DNA of 64,000 nucleotides from Rubrivivax sp. (lineage in GTDB: Bacteria; Pseudomonadota; Gammaproteobacteria; Burkholderiales; Burkholderiaceae_C). The stretch lies in contig JADJHR010000008.1 of the NCBI GenBank assembly GCA_016707445.1, positions 186,001-250,000 of the forward strand. The letters run 5' to 3'. The position numbers and the translations under genes were made by a program. Shown here in pieces: positions 51,147 through 60,291 of the stretch (position 1 is the first letter of the stretch; each line of letters begins with the position of its first letter). Under the pieces are notes generated by a model. It had not been told where the DNA came from and made no database searches. It saw nothing but the letters and a program-made list of their open reading frames with translations.

Positions 51147-51952
51147 TCAGCGGGTTTCGCATTCGAAGAAGTGGTCCAACGTCGGAAAGCCTGCACCGCC
51201 GTCGATGCAGGCGCGCAGGAAAATCGCAAATCCCGGGTCACCGGTCCACAGCGAATGGTGGCCGTAGCCGACGGCACGCCTTTCGGCTGCGGTCTGTTCG
51301 ATGCCGTGCATCGCGAAGGCGCGCGCTCGCTGCAGCCAGCGTGGGTCCTGCGTGCGCCGCCACAGCTGGAGAAAGGCATGGCCCTTGCCCCCCGTGCCGT
51401 GGCACAGGTTCGAGCCCTTGCGCAGCGGCCCGGCAGCCCAGATGGCCTGCCCGGCCTTCAGCAGAAGGTCGTCCAGCGCCTGGCCGGGCAGGTCGGCCAG
51501 GCAGATCACGAAACCGGGCGCGCCATGGCAGGTGCATCAGCCAGCGCGGCTTGAAGTCGGGGCTGGTGATCAGCCAGAAGCGCCAGTTGGCCTGGTCACC
51601 TTCGACCGTGACGCTACAGGCAGCGCGCCGCCAGCAGCGTGCCGGGTACGCCCCACATCAGCGCGCGCGCCGGGTGGTCCTGATGGCTGCCGATCAGCCG
51701 GTCCAGCGCGTCCAGGGTCTCGTCCTTCGGTTGCAAGGCGTGCTGCAGCCCTTCCGTGAAAGACCGATAGTCGATGTGCAGACATGCTGCACCCAGGGCC
51801 TGGAGGTGCTGCAGCGCCCAGATCACGCCACGACTGCCGTGGTACAGCGCGTGATAAGCCTGCAAGGCCGGGTCGTCACCGGGCTCGCAGTCGCGCGGAT
51901 GCATGGGCCACCCGATCCCAGGCCTGAAATGCGCCTCGGTGTGGGGCCCGGG
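51147..51952 (-). pseudogene. LanC-like zinc enzyme remnant, broken by two frameshifts and lacking its N-terminus
   Basis: Three minus-strand frames in succession read as one LanC-like (lanthionine-cyclase-fold) protein. Bases 51952-51614 give HFRPGIGWPMHPRD and LYHGSRGVIWALQHLQALGA, ending at a stop after LLAARCL. The next frame gives SVTVEGDQANWRFWLITSPD and KPRWLM. The third frame, to 51147, gives CHGAPGFVICLADLPGQALD, SNLCHGTGGKGHAFLQLW and TGDPGFAIFLRACIDG. Both CHG motifs that hold the zinc in LanC proteins are still coded. Each break is repaired by removing one base, near 51615 and near 51534. A TGA at 51955 cuts off about 30 expected N-terminal residues. Decay or sequencing indels are both possible. 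Confidence 0.8.
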
Positions 51953-52019
51953 TCAGCGTCCGGCGTAAGCTAGCACAGGCCAGGCTCGGGTCCGACGAGC
52001 CGACCCGAAAGATGCCGCC

Positions 52020-53159
52020 ATGCAGGGCCTGCTGATCGACCCCGGCACCTTGCCTGCCGAATGTGAAACGCTGCGCGCCGAGGTGCGTACCTTTCTGGCC
52101 GACGCGATGCAGGACGTGCCGCGCGCGCGCCGCAACCGCAACTGGTCGGGCGCCAGTGCCGAGTTCAGCCGTGCGCTGGGCCGGCGCGGCTGGATCGGCA
52201 TGACCTGGCCGCGACGCTACGGCGGCCACGAACGCAGTGCGCTCGAACGTTACGTGGTGCTGGAGGAATTGCTGGCTGCCGGTGCGCCGGTGGGCGCGCA
52301 CTGGGTGGCCGACCGCCAGAGCGGGCCGCTGCTGATGCGCTACGCGCCCGACACGCTGGCACCGCGCCTCGTGCCGCGCATCGCCGCCGGCGAGGCCTTT
52401 TTCTGCATCGGCATGAGCGAGCCCGATGCAGGTTCGGACCTGGCGTCGATCCGCACCCGGGCGGTGAAGACCGCGCAGGGCTGGGTGATCGACGGCCGCA
52501 AGGTCTGGACCAGCGGTGCGCACCGTGCGCAGCACATGATTGCGCTGGTGCGCACCGGTGACAAAGGAGAGAGCCGCCATGCCGGGTTGTCGCAGTTCCT
52601 GGTCGACATGGACATGCCCGGCCTGACCGTGCGCCCCATCCTCAACCTGCTGGGTGAGCACGATTTCAACGAAGTCACCTTCGACGCGGTCTGCGTGCCG
52701 CACGAGCACCTGATCGGCGAAGAAGGCCAGGGCTGGCAGCAGGTGGGCACCGAGCTGGCCTTCGAGCGCAGCGGCCCCGAGCGCTACCTCAGCAGCACGC
52801 AGCTGCTGCTGGAAATGCTGGACGCGGCGAACGCCGACGACCCGCGCCACGCGGTGGCGCTGGGCCGCATCGTGGCGCAGTACGGCACGCTGCGCCAGAT
52901 GTCGTTGGGCGTGGCCGGCATGCTGGCGCGTGGCGAGAACCCGGCGCTGGCCGCCGCGCTGGTGAAGGACCAGGGCGCGCTGGTCGAACAGGCCATGCCC
53001 GACATCGCACACGATCTGTTCGGCAGCCAGGCCGACCCCGACAGCACGCTGGCGCAGGCGATGCAGTACGCGACACAGGCCGTGCCCTCGTTTTCGCTGC
53101 GCGGCGGCACGCGCGAGGTCCTGCGCGGCATCATCGCCAAGGGGCTGGCACTGCGATGA
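52020..53159 (+). CDS. Acyl-CoA dehydrogenase, subunit 1 of a tandem pair
   Basis: The 379-residue FAD enzyme has the family blocks FSRALGRRGWIGMTWPRRYG, CIGMSEPDAGSDLASIRTRA, GWVIDGRKVWTSGAHRAQHM and the C-terminal FSLRGGTREVLRGIIAKGLA. It is followed at a 4-base overlap by a second, diverged acyl-CoA dehydrogenase gene. Such pairs form alpha2-beta2 heterotetramers in steroid and branched-acid degradation, with active sites shared between subunits. It is transcribed away from the LanC-like remnant. The substrate is unknown. Confidence 0.9.
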   Translation: MQGLLIDPGTLPAECETLRAEVRTFLADAMQDVPRARRNRNWSGASAEFSRALGRRGWIGMTWPRRYGGHERSALERYVVLEELLAAGAPVGAHWVADRQSGPLLMRYAPDTLAPRLVPRIAAGEAFFCIGMSEPDAGSDLASIRTRAVKTAQGWVIDGRKVWTSGAHRAQHMIALVRTGDKGESRHAGLSQFLVDMDMPGLTVRPILNLLGEHDFNEVTFDAVCVPHEHLIGEEGQGWQQVGTELAFERSGPERYLSSTQLLLEMLDAANADDPRHAVALGRIVAQYGTLRQMSLGVAGMLARGENPALAAALVKDQGALVEQAMPDIAHDLFGSQADPDSTLAQAMQYATQAVPSFSLRGGTREVLRGIIAKGLALR

Positions 53160-54289
53160 ACAGCACCGACGACGACCGCCTGATCGCCGACAGCGTGGCG
53201 CGGCTGTTTGCCGACCACGTCGACAAGACCGTTCGCCTGCGTGCCGAAGGCGGGGTCTTCGACCGCGTGCTGTGGCAGCGCGTGATTGATGCCGGCTGGC
53301 CCCTGCTGCTGGCCACCGAAGCCGCGGGGGGCCTGGGCCAGGGCTGGGTGCAGGCCTGGCCATTGCTGCATGGCCTGGGCCATGCGCAGGTGCCCTTGCC
53401 GCTGGCCGAGACGCTGCTGGCGGCGCAGCTGCTGTCGCACGCCGGCCTGCCGCTGCCCGACTTGCGCCAAGGGCCGCTGACAGTGATCGAGCAGGGCTTC
53501 GGCAACACCTTGCAAGCCGTTGGCGACGATGGCGCGCTGCGTGTCAGCGGCCGCGCCCACCACGTGCCCTGGGCGCGCCACGCGCAGGCCGCCGTGCTGT
53601 CGCTGGACAACGGCAGCCTGGCGCTGCTGGACCTGCGCGGCGGGCCGGGCTTGTCGCTGCAGCCGCAGGTCAACACCGCCGGACTGCCGTCGGACACGCT
53701 GCAGCTGCAGGACATGCGCTGCGTGGCGCTGGCACCCAACCCGCTGCCGCTGGCGCAGCCGGTGTGGACACTGGGCGCGCTGGCCCGCTGCGCGATGATG
53801 GTCGGCGCGCTGGAATGGACCTTGACGCAGGCCGTCACCTATGCCGGCGACCGTGTTCAGTTCGGCAAGCCCATCGGGCGTTACCAGGCCATCCAGCATG
53901 CGCTGGCGCTGATGGCCGGCGACGTTGCGGCCGCGCGCATGGCGACGCAGGTGGCCATCCACGACGTGCCAGCACCCGGCACGGCCGACGGCGCCGCGGC
54001 GCAGTTCAGCATCGCGGTGGCCAAGGTGCGCTGCGGCGAGGCCGCCACCCGCGGCACCGGCATTGCGCACCAGGTTCACGGCGCGATCGGCTTCACGCAG
54101 GACCATGCGCTGCACTTCGCCACCCGGCGCCTGTGGGCCTGGCGCGCCGAGTTCGGCAGCGACGCCGAATGGGCCGCCGCACTGGGCCGCGCCGCGATGG
54201 CCGAAGGTGCCGCTGGCTTCTGGCCGGCTTTGACTGCCAAGTCCTTCGACACCCTGTCCACCATCCCTCCATCCACGAGCAGCCCATGA
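53156..54289 (+). CDS. Acyl-CoA dehydrogenase-like subunit 2 of a tandem pair
   Basis: The 377-residue protein keeps the fold but is diverged. Recognisable parts are WPLLLATEAAGGLGQGWVQA, YAGDRVQFGKPIGRYQAIQH and GIAHQVHGAIGFTQDHALHF. The mid-chain FAD/substrate-loop motif of true dehydrogenases is weak. This agrees with a role as the non-catalytic or half-site partner of the preceding subunit. The start ATG overlaps the stop of subunit 1, and its own stop overlaps the next gene's ATG. Confidence 0.85.
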   Translation: MNSTDDDRLIADSVARLFADHVDKTVRLRAEGGVFDRVLWQRVIDAGWPLLLATEAAGGLGQGWVQAWPLLHGLGHAQVPLPLAETLLAAQLLSHAGLPLPDLRQGPLTVIEQGFGNTLQAVGDDGALRVSGRAHHVPWARHAQAAVLSLDNGSLALLDLRGGPGLSLQPQVNTAGLPSDTLQLQDMRCVALAPNPLPLAQPVWTLGALARCAMMVGALEWTLTQAVTYAGDRVQFGKPIGRYQAIQHALALMAGDVAAARMATQVAIHDVPAPGTADGAAAQFSIAVAKVRCGEAATRGTGIAHQVHGAIGFTQDHALHFATRRLWAWRAEFGSDAEWAAALGRAAMAEGAAGFWPALTAKSFDTLSTIPPSTSSP

Positions 54290-55068
54290 GCAACCAGGTT
54301 TCAGACGTCACGGTCCACTTCGACGGTACGGTGGCCACGGTGGAGATCGGCCGGCCGCCGCACAACTTCTTCGACATCCCGCTGATCCAGCGCCTGGCCG
54401 ACGCCTTCGAGGACCTGGAGGCCGACCGTCGCTGCCACGCCATCGTGCTGGCCGCCCAGGGCACGGCCTTCTGCGCCGGCGCCAACTTCGCCAACCGCGA
54501 CGCCACGCCCGAGCAGCGCAGCCCACGCGCGCTGAATCCGCTGTACGGTGAGGCGCTGCGTCTGTTTGCCTGCAGCAAACCGGTGGTGGCCGCCGTGCAC
54601 GGCGCGGCTGTCGGCGGTGGCCTGGGCCTGGCGCTGGTGGCCGACTTTCGCGTCAGTTGCGCCGAAGCGCGCTTTTCAGCCAACTTCAACCGCCTGGGCT
54701 TTCACCCGGGCTTCGGCCTCAGTGTCACGCTGCCGCGCCTGGTCGGCCTGCAGCAGGCGGCGCTGCTGTTCTACACCGGCCGGCGCATCGGCGGCGACGC
54801 GGCGCTGGCCATCGGCCTGGTCGACCAGCTGGTGCCCCAGGACCAGGTGCGCGCCGCCGCCCAGCGGCTGGCGCAGGAGATCGCCACCTCGGCGCCGCTG
54901 GCCGTGCAGTCCACGCGCACCACGCTGCGCCAGGGTCTGGTCGAACAGATCCGCGTCGCGGTGGCACGTGAAAGCGCCGAGCAGAACGCGCAGTTCAAGA
55001 CCGCCGACTTTCGCGAAGGCGTGGCGGCGATGGCGGCACGGCGCGAGCCGCAGTTCAGCGGCGAGTGA
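54286..55068 (+). CDS. Enoyl-CoA hydratase/isomerase (crotonase) family protein with substituted active-site glutamates
   Basis: The 260-residue protein has the crotonase fold: AFCAGANFANRD and HGAAVGGGLGLALVADFRVS (oxyanion hole). At the positions of the two hydratase glutamates, the segment that is usually PEIxLG reads NFNRLG. The usual RALELLLTG-type segment reads QQAALLFYTG. Both Glu are replaced, so simple hydration is doubtful; isomerase, thioesterase or other crotonase chemistry may apply. It is the third gene of the acyl-CoA dehydrogenase operon, with a 4-base overlap (ATGA). Confidence 0.85.
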   Translation: MSNQVSDVTVHFDGTVATVEIGRPPHNFFDIPLIQRLADAFEDLEADRRCHAIVLAAQGTAFCAGANFANRDATPEQRSPRALNPLYGEALRLFACSKPVVAAVHGAAVGGGLGLALVADFRVSCAEARFSANFNRLGFHPGFGLSVTLPRLVGLQQAALLFYTGRRIGGDAALAIGLVDQLVPQDQVRAAAQRLAQEIATSAPLAVQSTRTTLRQGLVEQIRVAVARESAEQNAQFKTADFREGVAAMAARREPQFSGE

Positions 55069-55101
55069 ACGCTTGTGAAGACATGAATCGCCGCGCGGCA
55101 G

Positions 55102-55887
55102 CTACCAGGGCTCGATCCAGGGCCGCAGGTCGAGTTCGTGCGTCCAGGCGTTGCGCGGCTGCTGGTGCAGCATCCAGTAGCTGTCGGCAATGGCGTCGGG
55201 ACTGACGATGCCGTCACGGTCCTTGAGCTTGTAACGCTCGGGAAAATTGGTCTGAATCCAGGCCGTGTCGATGGCGCCGTCGATCACGACATGCGCGACA
55301 TGAATGCCCTGCGGCCCCAGTTCACGCGCCATGCTCTGCGCCAATGCGCGCAGCGCATGCTTGGCGCCGGCAAAGGCCGAAAAGCCCGATCCGCCGCGCA
55401 GGCTGGCAGTGGCGCCGGTGAACAGGATGCTGCCGTGGCCGCGCGGCAGCATCACGCGCGCCGCCTCGCGCCCGACCAGAAAACCGCCCAGCGCCGCCTG
55501 TTCCCACACCTTGCGGTAGACACGCTCGGTGGTCTCGGTGATGCCGAAGCGCACGTTGGCGCCGATGTTGAAGACCACCACCTCGATCGGCGCGATCTCT
55601 TGCTCGATATGCTGGAACAAGGTGCTCACGGCCTGTTCGTCGCGCGCGTCCGACCCGAAGGCGTGCACCTCGGCGCCGCTGGCGCGCATCTGCTCGACCA
55701 GCGGTTCGAGGTGCTCGACGAAGCGCCGCGTGACGCAGGTGACGTAGCCCTCGCGGGCAAAGCGACGGGCGATCGCACCGCCGGTGGCGTCGCCGGCACC
55801 GACGATCAAGGCCACCTTGGTCAGGCGCAGCTTGAGCGTGCGCAACTCGTCGTCGGGCTGCTGCTTCTCGTTCTTGTCCCTGCCCAT
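55102..55887 (-). CDS. Atypical SDR lacking the catalytic tyrosine
   Basis: The 261-residue protein has an SDR Rossmann core: VALIVGAGDATGGAIARRFA (modified glycine loop), FNIGANVRFG (where NNAG is usual), ILFTGATASLRGGSG and FAGAKHALRALAQSMARELG. The classical YxxxK is FxxxK, so the catalytic Tyr is Phe. Family members of this kind may bind nucleotide without normal redox chemistry or use another residue. I chose ATG 55887; the in-frame start at 55992 adds 35 residues and overlaps the diguanylate cyclase gene. It converges on the crotonase gene. Confidence 0.8.
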   Translation of the reverse strand: MGRDKNEKQQPDDELRTLKLRLTKVALIVGAGDATGGAIARRFAREGYVTCVTRRFVEHLEPLVEQMRASGAEVHAFGSDARDEQAVSTLFQHIEQEIAPIEVVVFNIGANVRFGITETTERVYRKVWEQAALGGFLVGREAARVMLPRGHGSILFTGATASLRGGSGFSAFAGAKHALRALAQSMARELGPQGIHVAHVVIDGAIDTAWIQTNFPERYKLKDRDGIVSPDAIADSYWMLHQQPRNAWTHELDLRPWIEPW

Positions 55888-55930
55888 CGTGGCCCCCCGG
55901 CTGCTTGCCGAAGCAGCATACGCCAGCGCG

Positions 55931-57535
55931 TCAGCCAGTGTGCACGCGGTTGCGACCCGTTCGTTTGGCCTCGTACAACGCGGCGTCGGCACGCTGGATC
56001 AGCGTGCGCAGATCGTAGGGCGGCGCCGCGGTCAGGCCGACGCTGACTGTGACCTGCAGACTCGGGCACAGCAATTCCCAGCCGTGCGCGGCCACGCGCT
56101 GGCGCATGCGGTCGCAGACGTGCAGCGCGCCGATCAGGTCGACTTCGGGCAGCACGAGCAGAAATTCTTCACCACCGGTGCGGATGATGAGATCGTCGTC
56201 GCGCGTGTTGTCGCGCAGCAGCTTGGCCAGTGCCACCAGCACCGCATCGCCCACCGCATGGCCAAAACGGTCGTTGACCTGCTTGAAATGATCGAGGTCG
56301 AGCATCGCCATCGCCAACGGCAGCTGGCCGTCGGCAAGGCGCTGCACCATCGGCGGCCAGCGCTGTTCGAGCTCGCGACGGTTGCCCAGCCCGGTCAACT
56401 GGTCGACACGCGCGCTGACTTCGGCGCGCACGGCACGTTCACCGGCTCGCCGCGCCTCGAGCCGCACCTGTTCGGCCTCGACCGTGGTGACGAAGAGCTG
56501 CGAGCGCCCGCGCAGCTGCGACAGCATGCGCGCACGCTCCAGCCGCTGGTACTGCTCCAGATGATCCAGCGCCTGCTGCGTCTGCCCGACTTCGCGCGCG
56601 GCGCGCCAGGCGGCATGGTGCAGGCGCAGCCGGGTCATGCGCGCGTCGGCTTCGGCCGAGGCTTGCAGTGCGGCCTGCAGCTGCTGCAGCGCCTGCGCGG
56701 GCCGCCCCTCGCGCAACAGCAGCTCACCCATCGAACAGGCGATGCGCCAGGCCTGGGCGTCGAAGCCGCCATCACGGCACAGCGCGGCTGAGGCTTCGAT
56801 GTCGGGCCGGGCCTCATCAAGTCGACCCAGGTGCGTCAGAACCTCGCCGCGATTGCCACGCACGAAGGCCTGGTAGAAAGGGTCGCTCATGGCCTCGGCC
56901 ATGGCCATCGCCTCTTCGGCATACGGCAGCGAGCGCTGCATGAGGCGCTGCGCCTCGCCCGGGTCGGCGCTGTCGTGCAGCAGGTAGAAGGCACCGACGT
57001 TGATGGCCATCAGGTTGTTCAGCGCCGCGGAGGTGGCGTGCCGGTCGGCACAGTCGCGCGCCTGCGTCAGTGCGTCGAGCAACAAGCGCTCGGCATGCCA
57101 GGGGTCGCCGATGCGCTCGAAGACGCAGCCCAGCGCGTTGATCGCCAGCGACAGCCGCGGCCGGTCGTTGGCCTCCAGGGCCAGCCGATGGGCCTCGTGG
57201 CCCAGCGCCATCGCTTCCTCGAAACGCCCGACATCGGCCGCCCCCAGCACCACCATGCGCAAGGTGTCGATCAGCTCGCCCACCGGCACCCGGCTGTCGC
57301 GCATCAGCGGCAGCACGCGCAGGCCGTCATCGACCAGCGCCCACAGCGCGCCGCTGCGGTAGCGAAAGTGCAACAGTAGCCGCCCGACGCGCAGCCGCAG
57401 ATCGGGCGCTGCCTCATCGGCCAGACCCCAGGCCCGCTCGGCCGCCGCCAAGCCGGCGATCAGCGTGCCGGCGTCGCGTGCCGCCTCGGCTTGCGCCAGC
57501 AGCGCAAGCAGGTCAGCGCTCGCAGCGGCAGTCAT
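55931..57535 (-). CDS. Soluble diguanylate cyclase with N-terminal TPR-like repeats
   Basis: The 534-residue protein has no membrane segment. Residues ~1-340 are helical repeats of TPR character (NRGEVLTHLGRLDEARPDIE; SMGELLLREGRPAQALQQLQ), then a coiled linker, then a GGDEF domain. This shows LTGLGNRRELEQRW, MLDLDHFKQVNDRFGHAVGD and the active A-site RTGGEEFLLVLP. An RxxD inhibitory site (RDDD) lies five residues before GGEEF, so product inhibition by c-di-GMP is expected. The TPR part probably takes the input from a partner protein. The operon context gives no specific target. Confidence 0.92.
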   Translation of the reverse strand: MTAAASADLLALLAQAEAARDAGTLIAGLAAAERAWGLADEAAPDLRLRVGRLLLHFRYRSGALWALVDDGLRVLPLMRDSRVPVGELIDTLRMVVLGAADVGRFEEAMALGHEAHRLALEANDRPRLSLAINALGCVFERIGDPWHAERLLLDALTQARDCADRHATSAALNNLMAINVGAFYLLHDSADPGEAQRLMQRSLPYAEEAMAMAEAMSDPFYQAFVRGNRGEVLTHLGRLDEARPDIEASAALCRDGGFDAQAWRIACSMGELLLREGRPAQALQQLQAALQASAEADARMTRLRLHHAAWRAAREVGQTQQALDHLEQYQRLERARMLSQLRGRSQLFVTTVEAEQVRLEARRAGERAVRAEVSARVDQLTGLGNRRELEQRWPPMVQRLADGQLPLAMAMLDLDHFKQVNDRFGHAVGDAVLVALAKLLRDNTRDDDLIIRTGGEEFLLVLPEVDLIGALHVCDRMRQRVAAHGWELLCPSLQVTVSVGLTAAPPYDLRTLIQRADAALYEAKRTGRNRVHTG

Positions 57536-57566
57536 CGCGCCGTGTCGGCCGTGCGCAGGCGCGGTT

Positions 57567-59471
57567 TCATGTGCCGATCACGCCGCCATCCAACTTGCGG
57601 ATCACCACCGTGGCCGAACGTGGCCGACCCGTCGGGCTGAAATCGGGCCAGTTCGAATAGCGCCGGGGCTGCTCGGGATCGCTGCGCTCGCTCGGGGTTT
57701 CGCCCGGGTGCTGGATGTTGAGGAACAAGGTTCGGCCGTCGGGCGTGAAGGCCGGGCCGGTGATCTCGCAGTTGACGGGGCCGGTCAGAAAACGCCGCAC
57801 TTCCCCATTCGCCAGGTCGCAGGCCAGCATCTGGTTGTTGCCCATGCGCACCATCTCGCCCTTGTTCAGCGCCGTCGGGCCAACGTCGGTGCAGATCCAC
57901 AGCCGGCCCGCCGGGTCGAAGGCCAGACCATCCGGGCAGGCGAACAAATCGCCCTTGATGTTGCCTTGGGCCTCGGCCCTGGGCAGCTCGGGGTCGCCGG
58001 CCAGCACCAGGTGGTCCCAACGCATTGACACGCCATCGAAGTCACCGTCGTCGGTCCAGCGAATGATCTGGCCCATGGTGTTGTTGGTGCGTGGGTTGGC
58101 GGCGTCGACACCGGGCTGGCCCGGGTTGCCGCGGCGGCTGTTGTTGGTCAGGGTGCAATAGACCTGGCGCGTGCGTTCGTCGATCGCCATCCATTCCGGG
58201 CGGTCCATCTTGGTCGCGCCCAGCAGGTCGGCCGCCTGGCGCGTCTTGATCACCACCTCGCCCTGGTCGGCAAAACCATTGGCCGGCGTCAACGGGCCCT
58301 GGCCGTGCACCAGCGGCAGCCAGCGGCCGCTGCCGTCGGCATCGAAGCGGGCGACGTACAGCGTGCCGTGGTCCAGCAGCGTGGCATTGGGTTTGGCGCC
58401 ACCTGGGGCGATGCGGTCGCGGCTGACGAACTTGTAGATGTATTCGAAACGCGCGTCCTCGCCCGAATAGACCACCGCGCGGCCGTCGCGGGTGACGGCG
58501 ACCCAGGCGCCTTCGTGCGCGGCGCGGCCCAGCGCGGTGCGCTTGACCGGCGTGCTGGTCGGATCATTGGGGTCGAGCTCGACCACCCAACCGAAACGGT
58601 GGAACTCGTTGGGGTGTTTGCGTGCATCGAAGCGTTCGTCATGGTCGTGCCAGCGGTACCAATTGCCCTTGCCCACGCCCCATCGGCGCTGGTCGGCTGG
58701 CGCGCCGTCGCCGCCGGCGAAATAGCCAGCCCAGTTCTCTTCCCCTGACAGGTAAGTGCCCCAGGGCGTGCGCCCGCTGGCGCAATTGTTCAGCGTGCCC
58801 AGCACACGGCGGGCCTGGGGGTCGGCCGCCGTGCGCATCAATGCGTGGCCGGCGGCCGGCCCGCCGATGGCAAACGGCGTGTCCATCGTGACCCGGCGCG
58901 CATAGCGCGACGGCCGCTGCACCGACCAGCGGTCGCCCTCGAGGCGCACCTCGATCACCGCCAGGCCATGCGCGGCCTGTGCCTTCTTCACCTTGTCGGC
59001 GTTCCAGGTCTTCATGCCGTCGGGGTGCAGCAGGCCGTCGTCGCTGTATTCGTGGTTCATCGCCAGCAGGCCATGGGTCGACGATCCCTGCAGTGCATAG
59101 AACTGCATGCCATCGTGGTGCATGCCCATCTGCAACGCCTGTTCGGCAGCGCTGTTGCTGGCGTCTTCGCGCCAGGCCGGCATTGCGCCGGCAATGCCCA
59201 CCGGCTCACCCCAGCGCGCGATGACCTCGGCCACATAGCCCTTGGGCACGGCCAGCGCGTCGGCTGCACTGGGTGGCACAGCGGCAAAGCCCAGCCGCGG
59301 CGGGCCGATGGCGCTGCTGGCGCAGCCGGCCAGCCAGGGCGCGAACAATGTGGCCGCCGCGGCCCCAAAGCCCAGACGAAGCACGCTGCGCCGAGCCGGA
59401 TCGGACACCTCGTGAATGCTCAAGTTGGCGGACCAGTTGCTGTCCTCCATCGAATCGAAGTCCTTGGCCAT
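57567..59471 (-). CDS. PhoX-family alkaline phosphatase, Tat-exported
   Basis: PhoX enzymes are calcium/iron phosphomonoesterases exported folded. The 634-residue protein has a twin-arginine signal (ARRSVLRLGFGAAAATLF) ending in a lipobox (WLAGC), so it may be a Tat lipoprotein. It also has the family block NNCASGRTPWGTYLSGEENW, whose Cys binds iron in known PhoX, plus GKGNWYRWHDHDERFD, FACPDGLAFDPAGRLWICTD and LNIQHPGETPS. I chose ATG 59471, as the earlier in-frame ATG at 59522 lies within the permease gene. It follows an ABC permease with a 14-base gap. Confidence 0.9.
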   Translation of the reverse strand: MAKDFDSMEDSNWSANLSIHEVSDPARRSVLRLGFGAAAATLFAPWLAGCASSAIGPPRLGFAAVPPSAADALAVPKGYVAEVIARWGEPVGIAGAMPAWREDASNSAAEQALQMGMHHDGMQFYALQGSSTHGLLAMNHEYSDDGLLHPDGMKTWNADKVKKAQAAHGLAVIEVRLEGDRWSVQRPSRYARRVTMDTPFAIGGPAAGHALMRTAADPQARRVLGTLNNCASGRTPWGTYLSGEENWAGYFAGGDGAPADQRRWGVGKGNWYRWHDHDERFDARKHPNEFHRFGWVVELDPNDPTSTPVKRTALGRAAHEGAWVAVTRDGRAVVYSGEDARFEYIYKFVSRDRIAPGGAKPNATLLDHGTLYVARFDADGSGRWLPLVHGQGPLTPANGFADQGEVVIKTRQAADLLGATKMDRPEWMAIDERTRQVYCTLTNNSRRGNPGQPGVDAANPRTNNTMGQIIRWTDDGDFDGVSMRWDHLVLAGDPELPRAEAQGNIKGDLFACPDGLAFDPAGRLWICTDVGPTALNKGEMVRMGNNQMLACDLANGEVRRFLTGPVNCEITGPAFTPDGRTLFLNIQHPGETPSERSDPEQPRRYSNWPDFSPTGRPRSATVVIRKLDGGVIGT

Positions 59472-59485
59472 GCTGAATGCTCCGC

Positions 59486-60289
59486 TCAGAGTTTCTCGGT
59501 CTCGCCGCTGCGCGGCTGCCACTTCATCAAATGCTTCTCGATGCGGCCGACCGCGCCGTCGAGCACCAGCGCAAAGGCGGTCAGCACCACGATGCCGGCC
59601 ATCACGGTGTTGATGTCGAAACTGCCTTCGGCCTGCAGGATCAGGTAGCCCACGCCCTGGCTGCTGCCCAGGTATTCACCGACCACGGCGCCGACGAAGG
59701 CCAGGCCGACGCTGGTGTGCAGGCTGCTGAAGACCCAGCTGGTGGCGCTGGGCAGGTAGACATGGCGCAGCAGCTGGCGGCTGCTGGCGCCCAGCATGCG
59801 TGCGTTGGCCAGCACCACCGGGCTGACCTCTTTCACACCCTGGTAGACGTTGAAGAAGACGATGAAGAACACCAGCGTGACGCCCAGTGCCACCTTCGAC
59901 CCGATGCCCAGCCCGAACCAGACCGAAAAGATCGGCGCCAGGATGATGCGTGGCATCGAGTTCAGCGCCTTGATGTAGGGCTCGAGGATGGCACTGGCCA
60001 GTGGTGCCAATGCCAGCCACAGGCCGCAGGCCAGGCCCAGCACCGAACCGACGGCAAAGGCCAGCAAGGTCTCGGTCAAGGTCACCACCAGATGGCGGTA
60101 GATGTCGGCATCGACGACGAACCAGGTCCAGATGCGGCTGGCCACGACCAGCGGTTCACCGAAGAAGAACGCCGCCTGACGGTCGTTGTCGAACATGACG
60201 TTCGGCAGCAACCCGGGCGCGGTCAGCAGGTACCACGCACCGACCACCGCGATCAGCAGCGCCAGCTGGTACAGGCGAAGGTGCTTCAT
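59486..60289 (-). CDS. ABC transporter permease (NitT/TauT/SsuC family)
   Basis: The 267-residue inner-membrane protein has six hydrophobic segments and the EAA-type coupling loop (LANARMLGASSRQLLRHVYL). Its N-terminal WYLLTAPGLLPNVMFDND and C-terminal AEGSFDINTVMAGIVVLTAF also fit the SsuC/TauC type. It is two bases from the ATPase gene. No substrate-binding protein is coded nearby, so the substrate cannot be named. Confidence 0.9.
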   Translation of the reverse strand: MKHLRLYQLALLIAVVGAWYLLTAPGLLPNVMFDNDRQAAFFFGEPLVVASRIWTWFVVDADIYRHLVVTLTETLLAFAVGSVLGLACGLWLALAPLASAILEPYIKALNSMPRIILAPIFSVWFGLGIGSKVALGVTLVFFIVFFNVYQGVKEVSPVVLANARMLGASSRQLLRHVYLPSATSWVFSSLHTSVGLAFVGAVVGEYLGSSQGVGYLILQAEGSFDINTVMAGIVVLTAFALVLDGAVGRIEKHLMKWQPRSGETEKL

Positions 60290-60291
60290 GC

